DNA from: Tubiluchus corallicola
Lineage: Eukaryota > Priapulida > Priapulimorpha > Priapulimorphida > Tubiluchidae
DNA length: 64,000 nt
NCBI GenBank assembly: GCA_030141605.1
Contig: JAQGDQ010000287.1
Span: 1-64,000 of the forward strand
Direction of reading: 5' to 3'
Below the pieces are notes generated by a model, which saw nothing but the letters and a program-made list of their open reading frames with translations, was not told where the DNA came from and made no database searches. Shown one piece after another: positions 22,139 to 32,327 of the stretch; position 1 is the first letter of the stretch, and the number at the start of each line of letters is the position of its first letter. The position numbers and the translations under genes were made by a program.

Positions 22139-24310
22139 CTAATAATCAAACAAATACGTATAACTGTAATTGTCTTGGTAGAAAGGCTCAGACTCCGGCA
22201 ACTCAGTCTCTGTTGATCCGTTGCCAGATTGCTCTTTAGGAGCTGTGTGTCGAAACTTGCATTCATCACCTCGATTACACTTGCCTTTTCTGTACATTTT
22301 GCAAGTTCTTTTTGGCCCATTCATTCTTTTTCTTTTTTTCACACCCGACCTTGAGTCAGCCACAAAATCATCAACACGAGGCATTGATGCAAAAAGCGAT
22401 GGAATATGTTTTGCATCGGCAACTGATGTTGGTGCTGAGGTATCAGAAGCAAGAAGTTGATTGGTCTTTTTTGCTCTGCTTTTTGGACCCCAGTTTGGCT
22501 CTGGATTCACTTGGAATCGCAACAGTCCTTGGGCCTTAGAGCGCTCGACCGACAAAGGATGTACATCAAAATTTGCTAAGAAAATTGGTTCCTTGCTCAG
22601 AATGTTATCAGCAATGGTACCAGGCAAGGGTTTTGAGTCGCGTGTCTGCTTAGCCAAACATCTCATTATATCCCAAACAGTATCACTGGGAGCATTTGTC
22701 TTGAAACCATTCTGATTCGCATGCGTGCCAGACACATTAAAACCAGCATTAAGAAGGGCTGATCTAAATGTAATACTTTTTGGAGCAGGACATCCGACAC
22801 TGGCACACAGCTTGTCCATTACATAATATAATGGATCTTCTAGCTCGTCAATGGCTACAGACAACATGCCAATTATGCGTTTTGACGTCTTAAAAAGTGC
22901 TTCATTTGCCGAAACATTGGCTACAACTTGTTTGAGAAAATATGTATCATGAAGCTTACTGGCCCAAATGGGACCACCCACGTGATGCACAGATCCACAA
23001 TGTCTGCAATTGAGACTGGTTGGAGGGCCTCGGCTGTGCTTATATTTAACATTCTGCGCGGTCTGAACAGTTTCGGACATGTACTGTAGGTTAAACGTAT
23101 CACAACCGGAACAATTGAACACAATGGCTCGTTTACTGGCTGACGACTGAACCATTTTCGGACTAGTGTAGATGTGTACAAACACCCGAATATAAAAATC
23201 AATACTGAGTGAGAGAATCGGCACTATGTAGCGAGAATAGTGATTTGCATGACTTTCCAAGCAGTTCAACAGTAAACGGATAGCCATTTCATGACAATGT
23301 TTCGCCTTTAGCGACATCCCGCCATATTTTGCAAAACAAGTTTCTGATCCATTTCCACAAAGTACGGCCGTGTCTGTGCAGGTGACACACAGCATTCCTC
23401 CATCCTTTAGAGCCTGTACGGCTGCATCCAGGAAAACAGCAGGACTTCCGTAAGGGTCAATATCAATGACGTCAAACTTGTTTTTGTGCTTACCAGCGAA
23501 ACTGTACATGTATCCGGCGGCATCAGACTGTGTCGCTTTAACAAGGTGATCGACCTCATTGTGTTTGATGTTGCATTTAATCGTGTCAACTGCATCAAAG
23601 TTCCAATCATTCGCGATAACTTCTTTAATGCCAGGAATTTCCTTTGCAAATCGTATTGATCTTAATCCTGATGCGGACAAACCCTCAAATATAGATATGC
23701 CATCATAGTAGTACTTCCCAGGGATAAAGGTTTGATTGTCAAGAAGTGTTTCTGCACCATTACCACCTTTATTATTGAAACTGTGCTTTTTAACGTAGCA
23801 CTGCGACGAAAACTGAGTAAGCATGGCACATGTAAGGTCTCTGTTAAACTCTTGCACTTTGTTGTAGAATACCTGATTACCTTTAGGAAAAAGCATGATT
23901 GCACTACCTTCTGTAATGACATTACATTCCTCGTCACTTACAGTTGTTACGGTACTTTCTTCAGCTGTCTCACATGTGTCCTTGCGGGCTGTTACATCTT
24001 CATCCATAGTAACTGTGCTACACATGTCATCTGGGAGTATTATTTTTTCATCTGTAACACCTGTGTCACACATGTCCTCCTGAACTATTGCTTCCTTGCC
24101 TGTACCACCTGCACCATATGCACCCTCCTGAATCATTTTTCCATCACCGGTAGCATCTGCATCACACACGTCCTCTTCGATTGCTACTCCTTCATCCGTA
24201 GAGCCTGCACGATGCATGTCCTCCTGGATGGTTAGCTTTTTACCTGTAGCACATTCTGCAGAACTGTCACGTTTCAAAGTTGAATTTGAAATAGGTTCTG
24301 ATTCGTTCAT
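22139..24310 (-). CDS. TRMT1: tRNA (guanine26-N2)-dimethyltransferase
   Basis: One 723-codon frame. The enzyme makes N2,N2-dimethylguanosine at position 26 of tRNAs, using S-adenosylmethionine. NQVFYNKVQEFNRDLTCA (about residues 145-162) is the family's N-terminal signature. FEGLSASGLRS (208-218) is the cofactor-binding loop, FDVIDIDPYGSP (279-290) contains the catalytic DPYGSP motif, and CVTCTDTAVLCGNGSETCF follows. Residues about 670-688 form a CCCH zinc finger (C-x7-C-x5-C-x3-H), as in animal TRMT1. Residues 28-123 are six 16-residue acidic repeats not typical of the family. The frame stays open upstream of the first ATG to a good acceptor (TTTTATTTTCAG) with exon start at 24372, so an upstream exon in phase 1, perhaps with an organelle signal, probably adds residues; I could not place it. 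The conserved body has no introns, unlike the human gene. Confidence 0.95.
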   Translation of the reverse strand: MNESEPISNSTLKRDSSAECATGKKLTIQEDMHRAGSTDEGVAIEEDVCDADATGDGKMIQEGAYGAGGTGKEAIVQEDMCDTGVTDEKIILPDDMCSTVTMDEDVTARKDTCETAEESTVTTVSDEECNVITEGSAIMLFPKGNQVFYNKVQEFNRDLTCAMLTQFSSQCYVKKHSFNNKGGNGAETLLDNQTFIPGKYYYDGISIFEGLSASGLRSIRFAKEIPGIKEVIANDWNFDAVDTIKCNIKHNEVDHLVKATQSDAAGYMYSFAGKHKNKFDVIDIDPYGSPAVFLDAAVQALKDGGMLCVTCTDTAVLCGNGSETCFAKYGGMSLKAKHCHEMAIRLLLNCLESHANHYSRYIVPILSLSIDFYIRVFVHIYTSPKMVQSSASKRAIVFNCSGCDTFNLQYMSETVQTAQNVKYKHSRGPPTSLNCRHCGSVHHVGGPIWASKLHDTYFLKQVVANVSANEALFKTSKRIIGMLSVAIDELEDPLYYVMDKLCASVGCPAPKSITFRSALLNAGFNVSGTHANQNGFKTNAPSDTVWDIMRCLAKQTRDSKPLPGTIADNILSKEPIFLANFDVHPLSVERSKAQGLLRFQVNPEPNWGPKSRAKKTNQLLASDTSAPTSVADAKHIPSLFASMPRVDDFVADSRSGVKKRKRMNGPKRTCKMYRKGKCNRGDECKFRHTAPKEQSGNGSTETELPESEPFYQDNYSYTYLFDY
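23942..24229 (-). repeat. Coding 48-bp repeat in TRMT1 N-terminus (six 16-residue units)
   Basis: Residues 28-123 divide into six units of 16, such as IQEDMHRAGSTDEGVA, IEEDVCDADATGDGKM and VQEDMCDTGVTDEKII. Each starts with a hydrophobic-Q/E-E-D-like motif and often D-M/V-C. The region is acidic and likely disordered. Confidence 0.8.
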
Positions 24311-24372
24311 TTTTCCAGTGGATGGTCGTTGCGTGATCGTTTCATTAAAACTTAAAGGTGCATGCCAAAAAG

Positions 24373-25439
24373 CTGAAAATAAAATAACAGTTGTTAAAAT
24401 GACAGAAATATGATGTTTTGTCCAGAAAGCAGAAGGTCATCGGTTTAAGTCTCTATAGACGTGCAAAATTTTTCAGACTTTCTAATTTAGTATTAGGTTT
24501 ATGCCTTCATACTCATAAAATTCTAACTTCTAAGATTGCAGCGCAATGCATTGGTATAAAAACTGATTCTCAGACACAAGACAAGTACATTTCCAACAAG
24601 TATTAGACACGGCTATGGCAGCTGCTATGCCAGCCAAATACGTGGATGCTAAATACCACATTATGTAAGCAAACCTAGCTGCAGCGTCAGCTGCGAACAT
24701 TCTTGGACATTTGTTCCAGAATTATATGCATGAGTCTAAGTGAAAAAAGTGGTCAGCGCAGCCTTTTCTGTTGATTTTACGAAATTTAGGCATTACGTAG
24801 GCAAACACGGTTAAAAACTGGGAGTGGGGTTCCTGCAAGTCAGACAACCAGTATTCAAATCGATTCTAAAATGGCGATATCAAATTTATATCATTTCAAA
24901 GACCAAAAATCAAGTTTTAGAGATGTCTGAGGTAGATAATTTAATCCATTTTCAATTTAATGTAAAGACTACAGAAAAGACCACCAAACTGCTCTTGATT
25001 TATAGTTTTTATACTGTACTTCCATTATACTGATGCAGTTGTTTTGAAGAAAAATTACCGTGCTTGCGGTTTGAAAATTCCTTGCCTGCCATACTACAGG
25101 CTGATGCCTAGTTTTTACAGCCTCTACTTATTTAATATTAGCTCAGTTCTATTGACTACTAAATGAATCTTGAGTCTTGATTGCGTGCAGGTGGCTATTT
25201 CTTGTCTACTATTTTGAATACAGAGTCAAAATTTATTCATTTAGCCAACATAAACATGCATACTGCAGAGCACTCACCTGGCATGTCACTAAACATTATT
25301 TTGTTAATAGTTGTAGGCCTATTGTTTTTTGCTCAGCAATGACCTAAAATACGTACATCTAATTCCTGTTCAGTGATAGTAAAAAATGGTCACATAAGTG
25401 TCCAACTGTCCAAGCTTTCCTATCTTGTGACTCCAGATA
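24373..25439. other. 5' flank of TRMT1
   Basis: It should contain the first exon and promoter of TRMT1, but no ATG-bearing segment ending in a strong phase-1 donor was found. Short open frames are without domains. Confidence 0.4.
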
Positions 25440-25654
25440 CTAATCCAGGAGGCCTACAAGAAGGTGCACCTGTAAGACAACCACAAAAGCATATACCATT
25501 CCTGAACCCCCTCAGAAAATATTTTTGGCCTTTAAGAATGCTATAGCCTTTTGGCCTTTAAGAATGCTATAGCCTTTATCTCAACATTGCAGACATCGTC
25601 TTTTCCAGGAGCACAACAGGTTACATTTTAAATAATGCAAAAATAAAATAAAAT
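25440..25654 (-). repeat. Dispersed repeat family B, copy 2
   Basis: Reverse-complement match to 18668-18828. It also carries a direct duplication of TTGGCCTTTAAGAATGCTAT (25528-25577 region) absent from copy 1. Confidence 0.75.
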
Positions 25655-25684
25655 CTTTCGTATATATATATATATATATATATA

Positions 25685-25806
25685 CGAGCTGCAAAAAAAT
25701 TTGTGTTAAAGATGGCAAACTGTTAAATACTGAAAATCCTTATATATATATATATTTTCAGTATTTAACAGTTTGCCATCTTTAACACAAATTTTTTTGC
25801 AGCTCG
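25685..25806. repeat. Perfect 53-bp inverted repeat with 16-bp TA-rich loop
   Basis: The left arm 25685-25737 starts CGAGCTGCAAAAAAATTTGT and the right arm 25754-25806 is its exact reverse complement. The spacer CCTTATATATATATAT is at 25738-25753. A run of TA repeats lies just to the left (about 25662-25684). No mismatch was found between the arms. It could be a foldback element, the source of a long hairpin RNA, or a recent inverted duplication. Confidence 0.95.
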
Positions 25807-27517
25807 AATAATATTTGCCGAAATCACGGATTAAAGTAAGTCCTTCAGTGTCAAAATACAAGCGACACTATATATTAATCTATGCACTGTGCGGCTGTTC
25901 ACCAGCGGCCAGTGTCCAACACCGATGTCACTCCAGGGTGGGGTGATCGCACCTATCCAGAGAGGTTAACTGTGAGTACTGGACAATTATTCAAGTGGTA
26001 CTAATTAGAGTTCGTTTATTTCACCTTGTAGTAAAATTATCAATGTAAACAATAGTATAATAATCTAATGTAAATAACATTATCATCAAGTTTTAGTATG
26101 CTTAAGTTGAAGTGCTGGCTAATAGGCATAATTTATCGAGAAAGCCACCACAGTCTCTTAAAGAAACGTGCCCTTGACACAAAACATATAGTGATATACA
26201 AAACTCAGCAGAGCAGAATAGTACATACCCCTATAGCCAGCTAACTCTGCCACAGAATAGTTGGCATTGTTTAAACCAAAATCGAAGACGGTAGTGCCAT
26301 ACGTTATTATGAAAAATAAATATCAAAGCTTACGGGTTAGGAACGTTCTCAACGTTAACTAATTTCGCATAATTGTAGAAACTACCACGTTTTAGAAACT
26401 TCTGAAACTGTTATAGCATGCTGCGCAGCGAACAATTTTGCGCATCGTACGTTTCATCATCTCCAAATGTTTCAGGTCTATTCAATCGATTTTATCTCGT
26501 CAACATACGTTTCACATTATAATTACAGAAGTAGAAAATTTCAATAATATTTGAGTAGGAGCAGCGAAGACCAATTGTCACTAGCTCAGCTGCTCCATTT
26601 TTGACAACACAATTTCTTTTGATAGGCGCAATTGAAAAAGCAAATAAAAAACATCAAAGCATAAATATCTTATGTCTAACGATCAAAGGCTTTTGATCTA
26701 CTTTTTTTAGCGAGCACCGCGATGAATACCTGCGAAAATATGCCATTGTGATGTGTATTAATTTTACCTAGCAGTGTTGATACGAATATCCATTTTAGAG
26801 TTATGATATACCATATGTATACATGTTAGAGTTTACAACAGATAAGAGTGCCGTGCAGTTAAATATTTTGTTTATGTTATATTTGTGGACAATAGCTTTT
26901 ATTACAGCACTGTAACTCAGAAATTTCGACGATCCACTTGTTTTGTATCCACAAATCCGCAAGACCACAGTGTCCACATTCTTGTGTATAGAGAGATTCT
27001 GCAGATTCTATAAAAATAGGGATCTGCCACATACAAAAAACAATTCTTCCAAACCTGACATGCTGCTTTAGTTTAACTAGATATCATTTGTGCACAAGTT
27101 AGGTGATTAAGGCTGAATTATTGTAATTTTGGTTTATTAAGAAATGGATTTTTAATGCCTGTTGCTTAATAGTAATAGTACCCTGAGATTATTTCAAAAA
27201 TGGCAAGTTGAATTGAAATGTCGCAGTAAACGATGGCATCGTCCTCCGTCCAGAAGTGTTGTGATCATCCTGGATTGTGACATGAATGACGTCACGCATA
27301 TACTAGCTCCTTGCTGGAGAAATCAATCCTTTTTTCAGATTGAGAGCCTCAAGCATAGGATTGGTTTCAGAGAAGCTGCTGTTGCATGGTCAATGTACTA
27401 TTTCATACAACACTGCATACTTAGTACACGACACTCTATTAATATGCTATAATGATACTGCAGCGAGCTCTCTCACGTTAAAGACAATAACTCTTGTGTA
27501 ATATTATAACTTGCGAC
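25807..27517. other. Gene-poor intergenic stretch
   Basis: About 1.7 kb without a recognised gene. A 96-codon plus-strand frame at 27162-27452 has no family that I recognise. Confidence 0.4.
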
Positions 27518-28660
27518 GGTGTAATGGGGTCGGTTCTTAGTGTGAGGAAATACCCGAGAACCTGACTACTAGCTTAATATGATAAGGGCTTATAGCTACG
27601 GGGGGCGCTCACGGTGTTACTCCTTTAGTCATCAGGCATCGTCTTCATACATAAATGGCAAAAGAGTTAAGCTTAGGTTTAACGATATATTTTGGCATGA
27701 CACTTTGAACATATTAAGATAGGTTGTAATACAATGCAAACACATAAAATGTACATAACTTATAGCTACTTCATTAATATTAGTAAATACTCATACCGTG
27801 GCGCCACGTAATGGGGGAAATAATGTACAGACGTCCGGTTGGTCGGCAGGTTTCTCAACAAATCCTGTTCACCACAAAGAGCAAGAAAGGCGCCCCTGAC
27901 GACTGGTATCAGTACTCGCGCCATTGGTCCTGGGAGCTCCAAGCTTCATTAATTGATGACTCGTATGGGAATCCTCTCAAGCAACGGCTCTAATAACTCG
28001 GAGGCCGACGTCCACCACTACGATTTTCTCACCAGGTGTGTTTATCTACTAGTCCATCAAATACGGCCACTAATTACCATCTCATAGCAGATGTACCACG
28101 TTTCTCCATACACTGCAACTAGTTCTTTCATTTAGTGCTCCATTCATTAGTGTAATTCGGAAACGATGACGTTGAAAGCATCAAAATGCTGATAATCGTT
28201 CTACGTTTATCTGGGTTAGTTAAAAGGTGAAAGCATTAACTTAGCATTTCTACCACTTTTGATGTGTGTGTGTAACTGAACGTCACATAGCCCAGATCGG
28301 AAAATAGGTCAGTGTCAAGCAAGTGCTTCATAGAATAAGCGATTACCACTATAAGGGGGGGGGAGACCTAGAACAAACTAAATACCTATTACTATCTGAG
28401 ATGAGATAGCTATAAACAGTAGGGTTGCTAATATGAGGTAGTTACGAGCAATAACTGTAATAACAATAGTGGTGCAAGGCAAATATAGCTCAAATTGATG
28501 CCGGTATTGGAGAAAGGCACCATAGACCTATAGGGCCGTCACATAACTCATGTATCTTTTCTATGAACTCTTGTATTGAACTCCAATAAACTATTATTAT
28601 ATTATCCAGTTTGAGTTTGGTCTTTACTGCCCTACGGCTACGTAATCACGAGCCATTTAG
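27518..28660 (+). mobile_element. Possible solo LTR
   Basis: A block richer in G and C than its flanks begins TGTAATGGGGTCGG and ends near TACGGCTACGTAATCA, so TG and CA could be its borders. Close to the right end CCAATAAACTATT would serve as the R-region poly(A) signal. There is no second copy, no primer-binding site and no matching 5-bp target duplication, so this is tentative. Confidence 0.3.
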
Positions 28661-29186
28661 ACAATTAAAGCAACACAAACTTTATTACATTTCCCCGCAA
28701 CTCATAGTAGTTTGCTTTGTTGGACATGAAACTGCCTTCTGGTGATTATTTAAACATTAATATGCTTATATCTTTACTTCTTCACTAATTGCTCTGCTAT
28801 GCTCAAGTAGAGTTATTATTCAAAAATTGTTGTACGAGGATTTAGTAGAGGAATTAGAGATGTAAAGTTTATCATTTTGCGCTACGGCTTGTTTATCGCA
28901 TTGAGAACAAAATGGCGATGTGAAAAGCTGACACTCCTTTTAGTGACGAGTTGGAGCTGCTGAAAGAAAATTCAAGCTTGCTTACAACATATGTCAGGAA
29001 AAATGCAAGACAGGAGTGAGAGTTGATTACAGGTCGATAAGCTTTTAAGACGTCTGTAACATGAGCTCAGAGAGGCCAGGTCAGAGATGAAGGCACTTGC
29101 TGTGGGCTTTAAACTCACATAAAAGTGTGAGTCAGGCACAGGATACTGAGGAAGTCAGGCACAGCGAGGCGAAAACTGCAAAGTGT
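28661..29186. other. Intergenic stretch
   Basis: No gene or terminal repeat recognised. Confidence 0.35.
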
Positions 29187-29653
29187 TTAACCCTTTCATA
29201 CCCGTTGTATCCCATGGGATACGAGAATATTTTCTGCCTTTAAAATTAATAAAATTTTAAAACTGACAGTTATTTGATCTGTTAATAGTTATTTTCATTT
29301 AAGCCAATAACAATAGACTAAAAATGGTGATAAAATGGCAAACTAGAAAATCTACATAGCATAAAAAATTGCGCAAGGTACAGTACTTTAGAGACGACTT
29401 TGTACAGATCAACATAGCATGAATACTAAATGTCTTAAATACTTTAAAAAATTATCAGCAGTTGCAAAATGAAGCACATTTTATGCTTCCATTGAATCCC
29501 AATGTATCCCGTGGGATACAGGCTATATTTAGCACGCTGGCACAGGTAGAAAAAAATAATTATTATGTATAAACAAGATGGACATACTGAACAAAAGTAC
29601 CAAGCCAAAAAATTTTTTCTTATTAAAAAATAATTTGGGACTGAAAGGGTTAA
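29187..29653. mobile_element. piggyBac-like MITE with TTAA target site (467 bp)
   Basis: TTAA at 29187-29190 and 29650-29653 borders inverted ends CCCTTTCATACCC and, as complement, CCCTTTCAGTCCC. Two internal palindromes, TATCCCATGGGATA near the left end and TATCCCGTGGGATA about 140 bp from the right end, are shared motifs. TTAA duplication with CCC-type ends is the hallmark of piggyBac. No transposase is encoded. Confidence 0.85.
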
Positions 29654-31860
29654 AGCGTTAGACACTAGAGTTTCCAGTTAGCAATTCAAGGTGAATTATT
29701 TGTATACAGAACCATTGCAGAGGTTGCAATTAGCTCTCGTATGTAGAATACTAACATAAGATTATGATCATATACATAGTGGTTAAATGTAATCAGACTT
29801 GTCTTATTATCAAATGGAATTGACTTCATGTACTTGTATATATAACGTCTTCTTATCTTCAGTAAACGTCCTTCTTATTTACATCCAGCTGTTTGGTCTA
29901 CATAGCGTTATTGTACACACCCTATACATCTGTCATCATGAGCCATAAGTAATCGCAAAACATGCAAAGCAATAAATTTTAACATGTACCCTAACTCTCA
30001 AATTTTGAATTATTAACTTGTTAGTTGTTACAAACCATAAATGATAGTGCACTGTACTACATTGCACGGTACTGCACTGTACTGAATTGCATTGTTTCGC
30101 AGGAAAATGGATAAATCTTAACTGCTTATATCTGCAAATAGCAAAACTTTATTCCATAATAAATCTACATGCGTATGCTCTGTCTTTTCTATGTGGCTCC
30201 ATCTAAGTATTGGCATAGCTAGTAAAGTACTGTTGCATGTATAACCTTTTTACCTTTGGTAGCTTAATTATGCCATAGTAAATTTATATAAATTTCCCAA
30301 TTCTTTTAACACAAGAATGTATTATTAATCCATAACAAATATGTAAGTGGATTGTCTGAGGTTTATAGGTTGCCTAAATTCGTGTAAAATAAAATTCTTG
30401 CTGTTTTCTATTTTTGCTTCAATGTCTTCAACTTGAATGGCATGACTTATGAACTGCGATGATAATAATAGGTGTAATAATTTATTTAAAGCATTATTAT
30501 ATTGCTGTAGCAGTAGTTAGAGGTCGTCCTTTGCCTTCAGTACAATTAATTGTACTGTCAATGCTGGAGTACGTGACTCACGGTGATGCTTGAAACTTGA
30601 AGTGGGCAGCCAGTATGTAAATGTTTCATAGTTTTGTGGACAGGGAGCGTATTCTGCAGGCACTCCATTTTTCAAGTGTACTATTACAGTACAGAATTGT
30701 GTACAATTTCATTTTTCATGTATAATTTTGGTGTGACGTGAAGTCAAAGCAATTTGTTCAGCAGGCTAAACAGGTCTAGACTCTAAAATCAGTTGATACC
30801 TATTGGCCAAAACAAAGTAGTCCTTTTAAAAAACTGTTTTTACACATTTTTTTTCAATTCAGCACATGCAGGACCGTTAGTACCTTTCTTAATCTCAATC
30901 TTTTTTATTTCTCTTGTCATATACATACAGCAATAATACAATTAATTTGAAAAAAAAATTGAGAAGGAATGGCGACAGACCAATTGGTCATCTAGTCAGC
31001 TACCCTATGGTTAGTGATGAACATTTTTAAAAGCGCTGTGCTACAGTGTATTAGTGTTAGTACTGCTTGTAGTTAGGATTTAATTCTTACATATGACATT
31101 AAATTGATATGTTTATAACGTGTTATATATAACATATTAAAACAACTCATACGCAGGAATAAAAAGTGTATAATAAAAAATCAAACAAGAACTGAAAATA
31201 AAAATCTGACAACGGAAACATAAGAAAAATGGCAACTGAAATATACTTCATAATGACACAAGCATAATTTTTGACAGTCATAAAAATAAATTATCATGCA
31301 AATAATGGAACTGAAAATCAGGTGTATTTATATAGTGGTATATTGAAGTATATTAAATTGGGCGTTAATTTTCATGCACAGGTATACAGAAATTATAATT
31401 TACGTAACAAAAAATCATGCTGGAAAAAAACAGCCGGAATCCAAAAATTACATTGCAAACAATATTGTAGGTTGTGTGTTATAGTCGTGCATAAGCAAGC
31501 GAATGTATAATGGAGCCGTTAAAAAATTACAGAGCGATTTTTGATGATCAGAGTTAAAATAATTAGGCAGATATTTAAAGCGCAAAAAATATTTGGATTA
31601 CGGCATGAGGAGATTGACAATTGGAGTCATGACTTCAAAATATAAATATTCTAAACTTTGCAAACTTGAAATTGATCTACAGGAAATAAATATCTATAGA
31701 AAATAAACAAATTAAATATTGAAATTAATTGAACCTGCTATAACAGTAGTTGCTCTTGCGTGCAGTTAGACAAAATTATTATAGTGGGCAAAAGAAATAA
31801 AAGCTGTTGGAAAAATACTGTAAGCCTGCATATAGTTAATCTCGGTAAAAAGTTTGCAAG
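29654..31860. other. AT-rich intergenic stretch
   Basis: No gene recognised. The right end of this interval is probably the 3' untranslated part of the LINE fragment that follows on the minus strand. A TATA-bearing block around 29850-29920 looks somewhat LTR-like, but I cannot delimit it. Confidence 0.4.
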
Positions 31861-31862
31861 AG

Positions 31863-32327
31863 TTAATATTCATGTAATTTACTTAAGTGACAGATACTAG
31901 TTGATTGCTTAAGATCGTCCGAAAGAGTATTCCATAGAATTGTATCATTGTATTTTACAGTTTGCCGATCTTTTGTTGTGTTAAATCTTTCCTGAAAATA
32001 ATTTTGTGTGGTAGTTGCTCTAGTAGAATATTGGTGAACGTCACTAATCTTTCTGAAATAATTGCTGTATAACTTAGGTAGAATGCCCTTTTTATAATTG
32101 AACAGGAATTTCGCTAACTCAAGTTTATAAATTTTATTTATTTTTAATAATTGCAAAGCATAAGAAGGTGTAGCCTGATCTCGGCACCCAGCAAAAGTCA
32201 TTGTTTCGATAATTTTGTTATGTGCTGCTGTAATTGGTTTCCGAACAGATTTTTTTACTGTGCCCCACGACAAGATACAATAGTCAAAATGTGGGTAGAC
32301 AATGGTATATAGGCTACACTTTAAGCT
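31863..32327 (-). mobile_element. LINE reverse transcriptase C-terminal fragment abutting a gene stop
   Basis: The minus strand encodes YTIVYPHFDYCILSWGTV, AHNKIIETMTFAG, LPKLYSNYFRK and YNDTILWNTLSDDLKQS, the C-terminal region of CR1/Jockey-group reverse transcriptases. The frame is intact from the junction to its own stop at 31863. Its 5' truncation point falls at the stop codon of the sphingomyelinase-like gene (32326-32328), so the two are fused end to end on the same strand. Confidence 0.85.

Noticed and set aside
23732-24235. 167-codon plus-strand frame opposite TRMT1
   Set aside because: It is the antisense shadow of the TRMT1 N-terminal repeat; TRMT1 itself is unmistakable.
24600-24662. 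Hydrophobic ATG-started segment on the minus strand considered as the missing first exon of TRMT1
   Set aside because: No usable donor in the required phase follows it.
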